From positions 71,586,969-71,650,968 of the forward strand of contig CM042157.1 in assembly GCA_023376005.1 (NCBI GenBank): a stretch of DNA of 64,000 nucleotides. The letters are read 5' to 3'. Below the pieces are notes generated by a model, which was not told where the DNA came from, ran no database searches, and was given only the letters and a program-made list of their open reading frames with translations. Both the position numbers and the translations under genes were made by a program. The stretch is from Doryteuthis pealeii. Lineage: Eukaryota; Mollusca; Cephalopoda; Myopsida; Loliginidae. Below, piece by piece: positions 43,187-54,417 of this stretch. Every line of letters begins with the position of its first letter. The stretch's first letter is position 1.

Positions 43187-43665
43187 TAGCACATTCGCTG
43201 GCAGGACAAATTGCCCAACACAGACGTGCTGGAATGAGCAAACATAAACAGCATGCCCGCCATCATCTGCGAGAGACGTCTGCATTGGCTTGGCAACGTC
43301 AGGAGGATGGACAAAGGCCACATCCCCAAAGACCTACTGTATGGTGAGTTAGTAGAGGGCAACCGACCAGTAGAGAGACCACGCCTGCGCTTTAAAGATG
43401 TCTGCAAGATAGATATGAAGATATGCCACATTGACATCAACACATGGGAGGCTTATGCAGAAGACCGTATGACCTGGCGCCTCCTCGTCAAACAAGGAAC
43501 AAAAAGTAGTGAAAAAGAGAGGAAATAAGCCGCCGCAGAAAAGAGAGCCATAAGGAAGGAGAGACAACAGCATCTCCAGCAAGCATCACCGGTTGTTTGC
43601 AATCACTGCACCAGAGATTGCCTTTCAAAAAATGGTCTGTTCAGCCACTCCTGCAGTTGCAGATA
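43187..43665 (+). pseudogene. LINE ORF2 C-terminal fragment with C2H2-like end
   Basis: The frame reads IRWQDKLPNTDVLE, then, after a stop, ICERRLHWLGNVRRMD (43265-43315), KDLLYGELVEGNRP, RLRFKDVCK, a WEAYAEDRMTWR segment, and after further stops CNHCTRD...GLFSHSC, a degenerate zinc-finger-like end. This is the familiar tail of endonuclease/reverse-transcriptase LINEs: the LRWxGHVxRM and LYGEL phrases. It has internal stops and no polymerase upstream, so it is a dead 5'-truncated copy. Confidence 0.8.
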
Positions 43666-43835
43666 AAAAAATTTTTTTAAAGTGGACATTATGCCATCGT
43701 CTTTAGTAGACAGAAGGGTGCCAACACATTTATTTTACCAACACACAACTTTCACTGGTTTAGAGAATTTGAAATTTTTAAAAATGTGAAAAAAATCAAC
43801 CTACTCTAATGAGCAAGACATAATAGACACACTAG

Positions 43836-44125
43836 AGAAACAGGGACAAACTCATAAGTGATGTTCTCCTGTGGACTACTACACGTGGGCACACCAGTGT
43901 AATCTGACCACCAAAAACTACATCAGTCAGCTCTATGTGGATTCTCGATGCTCTACAGAAGACCTTACAGGGGTGATGACTGATAAGGACAGATGGCAAG
44001 AGAGTCATGGGAATCTATGCTATCAGCGCGACCTGATGATGATGATGATGATGATGAAAAGGGATGATGATGATGATGATGATGATGACGACGAAAAGGG
44101 ATGATGATGATGATGATGAAATGGG
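43836..44125 (+). pseudogene. RTE-type LINE end, copy 2, with GAT-repeat tail
   Basis: Short pieces of the RTE tail are readable in shifted frames (ISDVLLW, then YISQLYVDSRCSTEDLTG, DRWQE). It ends in a (GAT)n/(GATGAT)n tract (44034-44122) interrupted by aaaaggg. The microsatellite lies exactly where the element's GATGAT terminus is in the other copies. Confidence 0.75.
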
Positions 44126-44229
44126 AATAATTATTTTAGTTAAACAAATAATTTGTTTGTATTATTTAAATTTTTCAGACTGTTGTCCTCATTTTTTATT
44201 CTTATATACACAATGTTTCAGCTGATGTG

Positions 44230-44460
44230 CCCTCCAACCTTCTTCACCTGCAAATTCCCCTTCCACCATGGTGCGACACCTTTTGGATAATCCTGATTGT
44301 GCTGCAGCATATAAGCCCTCGATGTTCACTATCTTGGCATCCTCAACAAGTTGTGCCTAGCTGTACTCGAGGCCCTCCTCATCAACAAATTCCTTCTTGG
44401 TCTTTGTATACAAAAGAAATTTTATTCTCTACTCCCTTTTGGTCCTACCGTTCTTGATCC
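44230..44460 (+). pseudogene. Possible Penelope-like GIY-YIG C-terminal remnant
   Basis: In one frame HLLDNPDCAAAY-like residues (about 44278-44325) precede MFTIL. After a one-base shift the frame gives LAVLEALLINKFLLG and CIQKKFYSLL. The arrangement of a short basic/aromatic stretch, then VLEALLI, then a Q-containing end resembles the C-terminal side of GIY-YIG nucleases in Penelope-like or related elements. This rests on a weak resemblance read by eye. Confidence 0.35.
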
Positions 44461-44508
44461 CACCAACATAAAGAAATATATATATATATATATTTTTTTT
44501 GGGGGGGG

Positions 44509-44958
44509 GAGAATATGTGCTTAATTGAAGTCGTACCTAATTTTGAAAGTTAATTAATTAATAATTAATTAATTAGGCGGGCATACCTATTCAAATCTAA
44601 GGCTAAACAAATCGAGAAAAATCAATCTCTGTATGTACATTTCGGCCTATTAGGCCTCATCAGCAGAGCTATAGATAGGAAGACCACCTTGTGCGTGATT
44701 CGAACCCTGACTGTCAAGCTGACAGGCGAGGACCGTAACCCCTTCGAATCACGCACAATGCGGTCATCCTATCTATAGCGGTCTTCCTATCTATAGCTCT
44801 GCTGATGAGGCCTAATAGGCCGAAATGTACATACAGAGATTGATTTTTCTCAATTTGTTTAGCCTTACATTTGAATAGGTATGCCTGCCTAATTAATTAA
44901 TTATTAATTAATTAACTTTCAAAATTAGGTACAACTTCAATTAAGCACATATTCTCCC
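44509..44958. mobile_element. Long hairpin with tRNA-like core
   Basis: Arms of about 190 bp pair closely: gagaatatgtgcttaattga, attaattaattaggc, atgtacatttcggcctatta, agctatagataggaag and complements. The loop, about 44690-44765, holds cgtgattcgaaccctgactg and gcgaggaccgtaacc. On the minus strand this reads like the middle and T-arm of a tRNA (ggttacggtcctcgcctgtc ... agggttcgaatcacg). Confidence 0.85.
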
Positions 44959-45292
44959 AAAAATTGTCGGTTAAAAAAGCCATATCAAAAACACATCGTT
45001 TGTGTATTTACTTCTCATATATATGTATATATATATATATAAAGGCTCCAATTTTGGTCGAAATAAATTTATTATGGAAATAACGCTGTTGAGTTTTTCC
45101 TTCCTTTCAAAGATAAATATTGCTCTGTATATAATCTAAAACGTTTATTATACATTGAGCTCTCTGTAGTGATTTAAAGATTCACTGTATTTATACATAC
45201 TGGACCATACAATAATAATACAGTGTGTCTTTGAAATCACATATAGAATCATCCCTTACTACCAAGTTTTGGATACCTCACACATATATAAT

Positions 45293-45323
<31 letters not shown>

Positions 45324-45487
45324 TATTTGTAAAGAAAAAAGGCTTAAAGACCAGGTATTCAGTGATTATGGTCCATTTCCACCTGTGGGTATCTGAGACC
45401 CTACAAGTTTCTTCAGATCACTTTCTTTATTCAAACTGGTAAGCAATTAATACCAAAGGAATTGGTACCCCACCAAAGAAAAAAAAA

Positions 45488-45526
<39 letters not shown>

Positions 45527-45552
45527 CAATATATATTTATACATATATATAT
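44959..45552. other. Microsatellite-rich stretch
   Basis: (TA)n tracts lie near 45018-45040, 45284-45327 and 45490-45552. The sequence between them is unassigned. Confidence 0.6.
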
Positions 45553-45773
45553 GGGCAATTCCATGTCAAATCATCCAGAAAAAAGTAAAATTGTCACCAC
45601 CCCTTTCAATTTTTCTGAAATTTTGTACAGGTGTGGACAGTATTAAAGTTAGACATTTCCCAAAATTTGAGCTTCCAATTCCAAAAATTCCGGAGATTCA
45701 GGGCTCTGTGTCTGCCCCCTATTTGTCCAGACTTCCGGTTGAGGGGCAGATAACCCACATTTTCTATACAGTC
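45553..45773 (+). mobile_element. Truncated copy of the 40697 inverted-repeat element
   Basis: It matches 40697-40922 closely from gggcaattccatgtcaaatc through cccacattttctatacag and then stops abruptly. The right arm is absent. Confidence 0.9.
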
Positions 45774-45831
45774 TGCCCTACTATTTACCCATAGCTGCAG
45801 GGAAGAGTAGCTGGATTCATACCTTTCCCAA
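45774..45831 (-). mobile_element. SINE family 1 fragment
   Basis: tctgccctactatttaccca and tagctgcaggga then tagctggattcatacc are the complement of 14837-14890. The tRNA head is missing. Confidence 0.7.
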
Positions 45832-45832
45832 G

Positions 45833-46171
45833 GATGTTGCATGCTATCTTGAACAAATATTGGAAGCAGCACCCCAAAAGAAAGCAGCTATATGGACACT
45901 TACCCTCTATCACACAAACCATCCGAGTAAGATGAAGAAGACATGCTGGACACTGCTGGAGAAGCAAGGATGAACTCATAAGTGACCTTTTCCTGTGGAG
46001 ACTTACACATGGACACATCAGTGTAGGCCAACCAACAAAAACCTACATCAATCAGTTCTGTATGGATTCTGGATGCTGTGTGGATGACCTCCCAGGCGCG
46101 ATGACCTATAGGGACGGTTGTTGAGAAAGAGTCATGGATATCCGTGTTGCCAGCACTACCTGATGATGATA
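45833..46171 (+). pseudogene. RTE-type LINE end, copy 3
   Basis: The frame gives RMLHAILNKYWKQHP, KQLYGHLPSITQTI, RHAGHCWRSKDELISD, W-L-T-H-G-H, TYINQFCMDSGCC and ERVMDIRVAS, then ctgatgatgat. It has stops after RVR and before ERV. It parallels 33893-34220. Confidence 0.85.
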
Positions 46172-46180
46172 ATGACATTG

Positions 46181-46446
46181 TATTTAATCTAGACTTTCAG
46201 TTGTGTGAATATTTTGGGTACTAATGCAGAATAGCGCACATTAGATTACGTATAAAAAGCATTATATTTCACGGGAATACCCGAAACCTTTCAGAAGCTA
46301 GGATTAGAGTTAGGGTTAGTGTTAGGCTATTTTGGGAGTTTCCATAATCTAATGCTATTCATACGTAAAATATAATTCTAATGATATTATTTCCTGCGCA
46401 CTTTTGTACAATATTTTCTCATAATGCATCTATAAAAAGTTTCGGA
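46181..46446. other. Unassigned, short degenerate hairpin
   Basis: The phrase gattagagttagggttag lies at about 46302-46319. Flanking parts (attagattacgtataa and ataatctaatgctattcata) are roughly complementary, suggesting another decayed hairpin with a telomere-like loop. Confidence 0.35.
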
Positions 46447-46672
46447 ACATATGACCTTTAGGCACCCCTTTTTGATCTCGATTAAGAAAGGACATGTTTT
46501 TCATTTATACCGTCAATATCCAGTTGTTTTATCAGACGATTTTTAGATTTTTTAAAAATTATAAAACTAACCCCTAACCCTAACCGGATATTGACGATGT
46601 AAATGAAAAACATGTCCTTTCTTAATCGAGATCAAAAAGGGGTGCCTAAAAAGGTCATATGGTCCAAAGTTT
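46447..46672. mobile_element. Telomere-motif hairpin MITE, copy 2
   Basis: The ends are catatgacctttaggcaccc and complement. The inner arm is gatctcgattaagaaaggac. The loop holds aacccctaaccctaaccgga (46567-46586). Confidence 0.85.
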
Positions 46673-48480
46673 CTTCTTAAACAGCAAACTGCAGAAAAAA
46701 CATAATCAGCAGATACTACCCTCTGATTTTTGGCAAAGAAAGAAAAAGTATGAGTTTGAATTTGGACAAGAGAATTAAAAATCCTTTTATACACCCCACC
46801 CCCCAACCACTACCATTTACACAACAAATTCCTTAGAATTAAAATTCTGAAATAGTTACTGCCAGCTAATATCTATTTAATATTTCTACAGAAATATGAT
46901 TGAAAAAAAGAAAAAACAAAAACGAAAAAAGAATTTTGCCAAATTTATTAAAATAAACAAAAACAAAAAAGAATTATATTCTAATTTGCAAATACATAGA
47001 TATTTGTCAATCAATTAAAATATTCAAGGTCTATTCATAAAATCCAAATATCTTATTGCATTTTAAGTTCACAAATGTAAAAAGACAACAGAAAAGTATT
47101 TCTAAACTAGTCAATTCAAATTAAACTATATGTATTATTGTGTATTCTGAATAATACTAATGTAAACAAAAGCCATAGTCAAATGCTACAAAATATGTTT
47201 CAGTGTGGGAATAATAGAAGGTCAATATTCTAAATTAAAGTTAACATGTTTCCACAATTTGACATCTCAAGTAATTGAGTTATAAGAGTACAATTTTGTT
47301 AACATTTTGTAGTGTAAGTTGCAGCGTCATTTTATTTATTTTTTTATTACTACCATAAAAAGCAAGAGACTACTTAGTACTACAGTACCTAAAAAAGAAA
47401 GATTGATTAAACATAAAATTGTTATTGCTAATGTGTTAAAGTTTTAGTTAATTGTCTCTTTAAAAAAAATGAATTAAAAATAACCAAGTAGAGTTTATCT
47501 AATTTAGGGGTTTTATTTTCACTGGGATCTTTTTTAATGATTAGCTAAAAAAACAAACTTTTGACGCTAAATAAAAACTTTTTTCGTAATCTTATTTTAA
47601 TTTCATTGAAGAAAAACGCATAATGTTTATATAACAGTTTAAGAGTGGAAACAGACTTTGAAATAAAAAAAAAAAAAAATGATCGTATTTTCTGTATTGT
47701 CACGTGATCTTTTCATAACGCGTTTCTTTTTACTTTTTGGCATTCGAGTTTCTTCTTTTGGAAATCTCTGGAAAGCTTTGCTGATAAACAACTTCCTTTA
47801 AAAAACAAAAAACAATTACCATCGGCATAGAAAACGCAAGCTAACGAGCTATTCAATAAAACAAAACGCAAAATATTCGTTTGATTGTTTTAAAACAGTT
47901 AAACGAAGGCTTTTATTGTTAATAATTTCCAGGCCGGCAATGACCGGATCGAATAATAGTTTCGTTTGTGTAACGCGTTTCGCTGGATCCATTCCGTGTT
48001 TTTTGAACATCCAAATTACAGCTTCCTTTATTCATACATATATGAAGAAGACATAAACGCTTACACACAAAGGGTTGAAACATCAATACGCATTAAAAAA
48101 ATGTACACACCTATAATCAGAAGCACAGGGTCATTCACGGTATTATTGATGCGTGTAATGCCGTATACAAAAATGAGTGCTTAACTCCCCCAAAAACACA
48201 ATTACTAGCTGTAACTGTCAATTTGTTTTAACAACAAATTGGTAAAAAAAAACAGCTTGTGTGGTATAGTACACTACACTAAACTTATATTACAACTACA
48301 GAGACACCCAAGAGTAAAAAATTAACACAAATAAATTATAATCCAACACTACTAATAATCAATACATGTATGTACGTATGTATGTCGTCTAAACATAGAA
48401 ACTTAGAGAAACTGATAGTCTATTTAACACATTAACAATACACTTAGAGACAGGGAATTGGTGTGTGTTGTACACAATAC
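46673..48480. other. Upstream region of the HSP40 gene, no gene seen
   Basis: AT-rich and non-coding. Points of note are an E-box-like cacgtg at 47701-47706 and attcgagtttcttct at 47742-47756, which is repeated exactly at the putative core promoter (48578-48592). Confidence 0.5.
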
Positions 48481-48566
48481 ACACACATATGTGACTATAT
48501 CTAATACGCATACACACATTTATTAGGGCCCCCAGAAGTTAAGATCTAATGTGATCACATGGCCTA

Positions 48567-48575
48567 TTACGTCAG
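48567..48575 (+). promoter_or_regulatory. CRE/ATF-like site
   Basis: ttacgtcag, complement ctgacgtaa, matches the cyclic-AMP-response/ATF octamer at seven of eight positions. It lies about 165 bases before the exon-1 splice donor. Confidence 0.45.
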
Positions 48576-48588
48576 CGATTCGAGTTTC

Positions 48589-48596
48589 TTCTAGAA
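48589..48596 (+). promoter_or_regulatory. Heat-shock-element core
   Basis: ttctagaa contains inverted nTTCn and nGAAn units in the HSF register, followed by catc, a weak third unit. It sits just upstream of the inferred first exon of an HSP40 gene, where an HSF site would make biological sense. Only two units are perfect. Confidence 0.5.
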
Positions 48597-48609
48597 TCAT
48601 CTGTGCTGC

Positions 48610-48735
48610 TGCTGCTGTTTAGGGTCAGAGAAAGAGAAGGCTATAGAAGAGCGAACAAGACAGAAAGAAAAAGCAGATACTCCTGGATATTCATTCAGAT
48701 TTATTATTTGACTCCGACTTGTTGGACGTGACAAG
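48610..48735 (+). other. Probable non-coding exon 1 of the DnaJ gene
   Basis: GC-richer than its surroundings, with (CTG)n at 48601-48618 and a purine-rich stretch, it ends acaag before gtaagaaa, a strong donor at 48736. It contains no ATG start joined in frame to the gene. It is inferred as the 5'-UTR exon because the coding exon starts 15 bases after an acceptor at 54401-54402 and no other promoter-like region is nearer. The transcription start is not determined. Confidence 0.45.
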
Positions 48736-48986
48736 GTAAGAAAATGAAAGACATTCAATGCTTTAACAATATATCACAATTAAACAAGAGTAGAAACGCC
48801 TACCTAGAATTAATAATTAAAAAAAAAATCGTAAGGGTTTAAAATATAATCGTTTAAAAATATTATAGATATATGTGTGTGTATATATATATACACATGT
48901 ATATATATATGTATATTATATACTTTGGAATCCACGCCACTCTAAAAAAATATTTTTTAATAATATTTTATCCAAAGCCAGCTGTC

Positions 48987-49024
<38 letters not shown>

Positions 49025-50777
49025 ATCTATATACACTAGGTACGTTATATATTAATAATCTTATTTTTAAATAAGATATATCACATCTATTTTGTGTGTG
49101 TGTGTGTGTGTGTGTGAGTAGATCTGTAAGATTTTTCTCCGATGTTCTTGGCTATAAAAATGCAGGGCGGAACTTAACGTAAAACAATTATCATGGCATT
49201 TTTAAATTTTTTTTTATTCGGTCCGCTTTGAAAGGAAGTTACTTTTTTTTTTTTTTTTTTTTAGAAGGTCAGCTAATTTTGAAAAATGAACGTTTTTATC
49301 TTGATTTTTCTCTTTTTTTTCCTTCTAATTAAAAAAAAAAAAAAACGCCAATAAAAATATTAGTTTAGATGCTTTAATTCCCAATATTTCTTTTTAAGTA
49401 AAGAGAGAAAAAGAAGAATGTCCTTGCTGCTACTGTAATGTTCACTGAAAATGAAGACAAGAAATAATATTCCTATCCATTTATATTTATTTCTTGTAAA
49501 GTCACCTCAGAATTTGATTCTTAGTTAATTTAGTAAATCTGTATTTTTAAGTTGTTTTTTTTTACTCTTACAAAACAAAATAGGTATTTTTATTTTCCTT
49601 TTAGATTTAAAAAAATATTCAGTTTAAAAATAGATCTAGTAGAATGTTCGGCTGATCGGTTTCTCTAGTAACTAACTACAAAACGAAATAATTACTAAAG
49701 AGATCTAATAATTTTATATTCTTCGTTTAAATTATTAATTTAAAGAATAAAAACTATAATGTATTCCTCCCACCTCAATCTTAAAAATAAAATCTTTTTC
49801 GCTTTTCTCCTTGTCACTTCTCTTTTTGTATACACTCCAGATTTTGTAACAGTTTTTCTCTATTTTCGTTTGCCCCCGTTAAAAATACAACTAACGACCA
49901 TTTTATTCTTCCAGGTTGGTCTTTTCTACAATTTTGTATCACTTTAACATTAATATAAATCCAGTATATATTATCTATATTTAATGAAATCAGCATTAAA
50001 CCCGAGCTTACTCGTCCGAAAATGTCCAGTCAAATTTGTACCGATTTCATCAATAATGTCTGCCTTGTTATATTTTTCTACTTCGGGCTTTAAAAAAATG
50101 TCTCTTGCCTTTGAAAACAATTTAATTTCTGTTCATAGCTTAAATACTTTCCTCCTGTTATTTTAGTGTATTATTTTGTGGTGTCCAACTGTCGTTCTCT
50201 TATTAAAAGCTGGACTTAAATGTACGTAAAGTATTAGACACTCCTGTGATCTACATAATTGCAAGGACACACGACGTATTTCTTTTCTTTTAAGATCAAA
50301 TTATTTCGGGATTAGTTGGTTTAGCATTTTATTTTTATCAGATTTTAATATTAGACTTTTGTGATCTTCTTCGATAATAAACTATATCTACTTAATGTTT
50401 TTTTTTTTTTTTTTTTTTTTCATTGACGATCGGTGAAGTACAAAACCTTTTGTTCTTAGTGCCTCATTCATTCAATTTATTGGCTGAAATAATACTGTAA
50501 ATTAGTATCGTCTACACGAAATAAATGACAATAACTTCCTTCGCATTAAAAAATATTTATGATGGTCAATTAATTTGTAACTATTGTTTTCTTTGTTCAT
50601 TTTTGCATCTCCATTTAATGATAAAATCATTTAACGTTCAATCTTGTTGCTTAATTTTCTTAATTTTTGTCTAGAGATATTTGAACATATTTCTTATGAG
50701 AAAGTATTAAGTTTTCAACACTTTAAAAACATTTTCACATAGTATGATGAAATTTTCTATACAATTTATTGTGTGTG

Positions 50778-50852
<75 letters not shown>

Positions 50853-53800
50853 TGAACAATTTCCTGAATTGTTGGTCGCTTTCTCATTGTGTAATGGTTT
50901 ACACATTACTGGTCAAAAGGACCAAGTGAGGTTCTATTCGTTCCTCACTGGAAGTTTTCAAAATGTCGCATAATTTGATGGCTGTAACAAAAAATAATTT
51001 TAATTACCAATACTTATGTATTAAAATTACAGAAAAGGTTTTGTTAGTATTAACAAAAACCAGAAAAATTAAACAAAAAGCAAAAAAAAAAAAAAAATAA
51101 AACCCCAAAAAACGGAACCCACAGTCGGCCATTAACCGCTTTTAACGCTTATGAAGAAAGGAAAACTATTTTGGATTTGTAATAATAGTATTAAGAATAT
51201 CTCTATTTTAAAAATGAGCTTACTTGTAACTAAATAAGATTATTTAAAAAAAAATATATAAATATTAAGGTATCTGATTGGAAGTAGTACATTTTAGTGA
51301 ATTCATTTAGAAACATGTTTATTGGTATTCGCCTTTTTTTTCTTTTTAAAAATCCACTGAAAAGCAATGATTAAGGGAAAATGTCTGATATTGTTTTAGT
51401 TATATTTTTCTTTTTTCTTTTCATTTTTTTTTTTCAAAGAAAATTAAAATAGCTTAAATCATGAATTAATTTATTCTTCTATAAATTTGTAAGTATTTAA
51501 GTGGAAATTTCATGCTAAGATAATAATTGATCTCTGGCTCAAAGGCTGTTTTAGTATTTATATAACAAAATTAAAAGCGGTGACGAATCTAAAATATCCC
51601 CAAGTAACAATGCCGGCCTGTTATTCACACAAACATAACTGACTAATAATAAAGTTGGTTTAAGGTGAAATAAAAACATTTAACAAAGGAAGGCAGAGGG
51701 ACTATATTGATTAGGCTTGGGATTAGGTTAATCGTGAAAACTTGGGTATCCTATTTTTCTTTACTTTCAAATATTAAAAACTAGGATGATAAATCCATGT
51801 TAGTTACTTTGTACTAGGATTGTATTGCTTACCCCTTTGTCACGTGACTCTTAGGCCTCCACGGAAATAGTTTTTTTCTCTTTTGACTCATCAAAAATTG
51901 GCAGCTTTTTTTTTTCCTTTTTGTATAGAATAGTTCAATAATAAAGAAAATGTACGTTATTTTAGCCGTTATGTAATACTTACATTCGCCATATCGATAA
52001 AAGTGAGTTATTTGTTTTAATTTATTTTTTATTGAACAGTTGCATTTAATTCCCCAAATGATCGGCCGTAAATTGTCGACTTAATTGTTGCGAAGAAAAG
52101 ACTAATGAAATATTGTTGTTGGGTAAATTCTAGCGAGTTGAAGACGTACTTTTGGTATATGATTATTCAGTTTAAAAAAAACTGAAGCAAATGGCTGAAA
52201 CTTTACATTTATCAGGGTAGTACATGTAAATATTACAATTCTATACGCAAGTACCAATCATTTAGTTTGAATATTAGTGTAGAATCCTCAAAATGAAGAA
52301 AAACATAAGCATAGGCACAAAGTGTTAAGATAAAATTGACTTTCTGCTAGAAAAAAATTTGAATTTGACAAATTATACTCTCACTCCATGCATTTAAAAT
52401 GAATAAATTTCATATTTTACTTGTTTAAATGTTTTCAGTAGCTTTGGCTCAATGACTAATTACTTCATATCATTCACAGAATTTATATTACTTTGTAATT
52501 TTTGTGAAGTTCAATTATGAAAGGTATGCCACTGACTGAAGAGCTTATTCCTTTAAGAACTTGGGAAATGACTAATAGTTAATAAACCTGGAGTTACCTC
52601 CCTTGGACAGACTTTTTCACACTATCAATTCATACTTAATTAAAAATTACTTGAAACTGACAGTCTGATGATGAAATTGCTTTATTCTTAAAGTTAAAGC
52701 ATTAAACTAACATTTTTTTGAGATGCGGGTGTTGATGTTTTATACAGTCAAATCATAATAACTTATTGTGATTTGGAATTTGAAATATCAAATTTAGCTT
52801 CTTTTTTTTTTCTATTAAATAAAACTGATCAAATGTGTAAATAGATGCATTATTTATTCATAGTATTGGATTTAAGTATTTGATATTTTAAATTTAGCTT
52901 TCAGGAGTTGCTGAACCATTTGAATTCACTAAATGAAAAATATTTTCTCAAATTCTAAGTGCAATTTCTTAATTAGAAATTGGTACAAGAATTATCATTA
53001 GCAAAGATTGAATTTGATTTGAAAGTCTAGCATAAGTGACAAAATAATTTGTTGGATAAAGCAGGGGGGAAAATCTATTGTGGTGTTAATTTTAAATTAT
53101 TATTAGGCAAAGATAAGGGAAGTTTGTGTGTAATATATATATATATATATATTACACACTACACACGCACAACTCTGGATACCTTAGTTTGTATATGAGC
53201 AATGTAGTAAAAATGTATATATAAAAAAGAAAAATCAATGGAGTTTAAATATACTTAATTTCCATCCTTTTTAGGTGTGGATGCAAAGATTGTTTTGACC
53301 ACAAAGGCTCTGGAAAATAATTTTCAGATATGTCATTCAAACAATGGTATTTTAGATATTTGGGAGAAAAAAAAGGAAAACTACAAAGAATTATGTCTGA
53401 ATTATTTAGATGAGGCTTGACAATTTGGATTTTTTCGACATATGGTGCAACGTATATAGAGGTTAACAATCTGTTAGTTCAATCTTGACCAAGGCTGATA
53501 ACATAGAATACTTAACATAGCTTAGCACTTGTACCCATTCATGGTTAACAGAATGAGAACAGTCTACCCTTGGGATTGAATAAAGGGTTCAGTTCAAACT
53601 TTTGTGAAGGCTCCTGAGTTTGATAAGAAACACCTGAAAAGGGCAGGAGGGCTCATTGGCCGAAATGTGTATATAATGATTAAGATGAAGACAACAGTTT
53701 AAAAAAATTCAAATGATAGAAATAATTACTGAAAGTCTTTTCTTTGACTTTGTTATAACAACAGGACTTGATTTTTCCTAAACTTTTTCAAAATCTGAAA

Positions 53801-54195
53801 ATTTAGCAAATTTTCTCATTTATTGAATTGGCTTATCCATAAATTATGGTAATTTGATATTTTATTCTAAAGTGTCAAATTGGTTTAGATAAAGGTCTGG
53901 TCACAGTTATTTACTAAGGTTAGCTTAGTTGTGGCCTAAGGACAGATGATCTTATCTGGTTACCTCAAAATATTATTAGGAAAATTTTAATATCTTTGAA
54001 AAACTTGTACTATAAGAATATACAATTAACTTTCGATTTAAAGAAAGTCTGATCTTGATAAGATAAATATGTATAATGTAAATCATAATTACTGTCCTTC
54101 AATTTTAAGATCTGACATCAGAAATATTAAATATTTACACTTAAAAATGCTTATGTACACAACATCTAAAGATGGAAATTTACTTGATACTTTAA

Positions 54196-54231
<36 letters not shown>

Positions 54232-54402
54232 TAAAAAAATATTTCAAAATTACTGTTATATCTTCAATAGTCTTTATTGTAATAAATCTAGCTTTTTACA
54301 TTTTAAGGTGTCATATACTGAAAAGTCTATGTATGAAAATCTGTAAAATATTTTTTGAAACTAATTCCAGGTTTAACTTACAAGAACTAATTTTTATTTC
54401 AG
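48736..54402 (+). other. Inferred intron 1 (about 5.7 kb)
   Basis: GT at 48736 and AG at 54401-54402. It contains poly-T tracts (about 48988-49020, 49242-49262, 50399-50420), (TG)n at 49095-49117, a (TA)n tract of about 70 bases at 50780-50842, (TA)n at 53131-53150, and a repeat fragment at 53618-53705 related to 38280-38340. I see no coding exon within it. Small open frames are AT-rich artefacts. Confidence 0.45.
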
Positions 54403-54417
54403 TTGTAAAATCTCAAA

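Noticed and set aside
46567..46806. Minus-strand frame beginning MGGGVYKR
   Set aside because: It overlaps the telomere-motif MITE, has low complexity and no domain.
50744..50973. Frames of alternating isoleucine and tyrosine, also 45462-45794
   Set aside because: Translations of (TA)n microsatellites.
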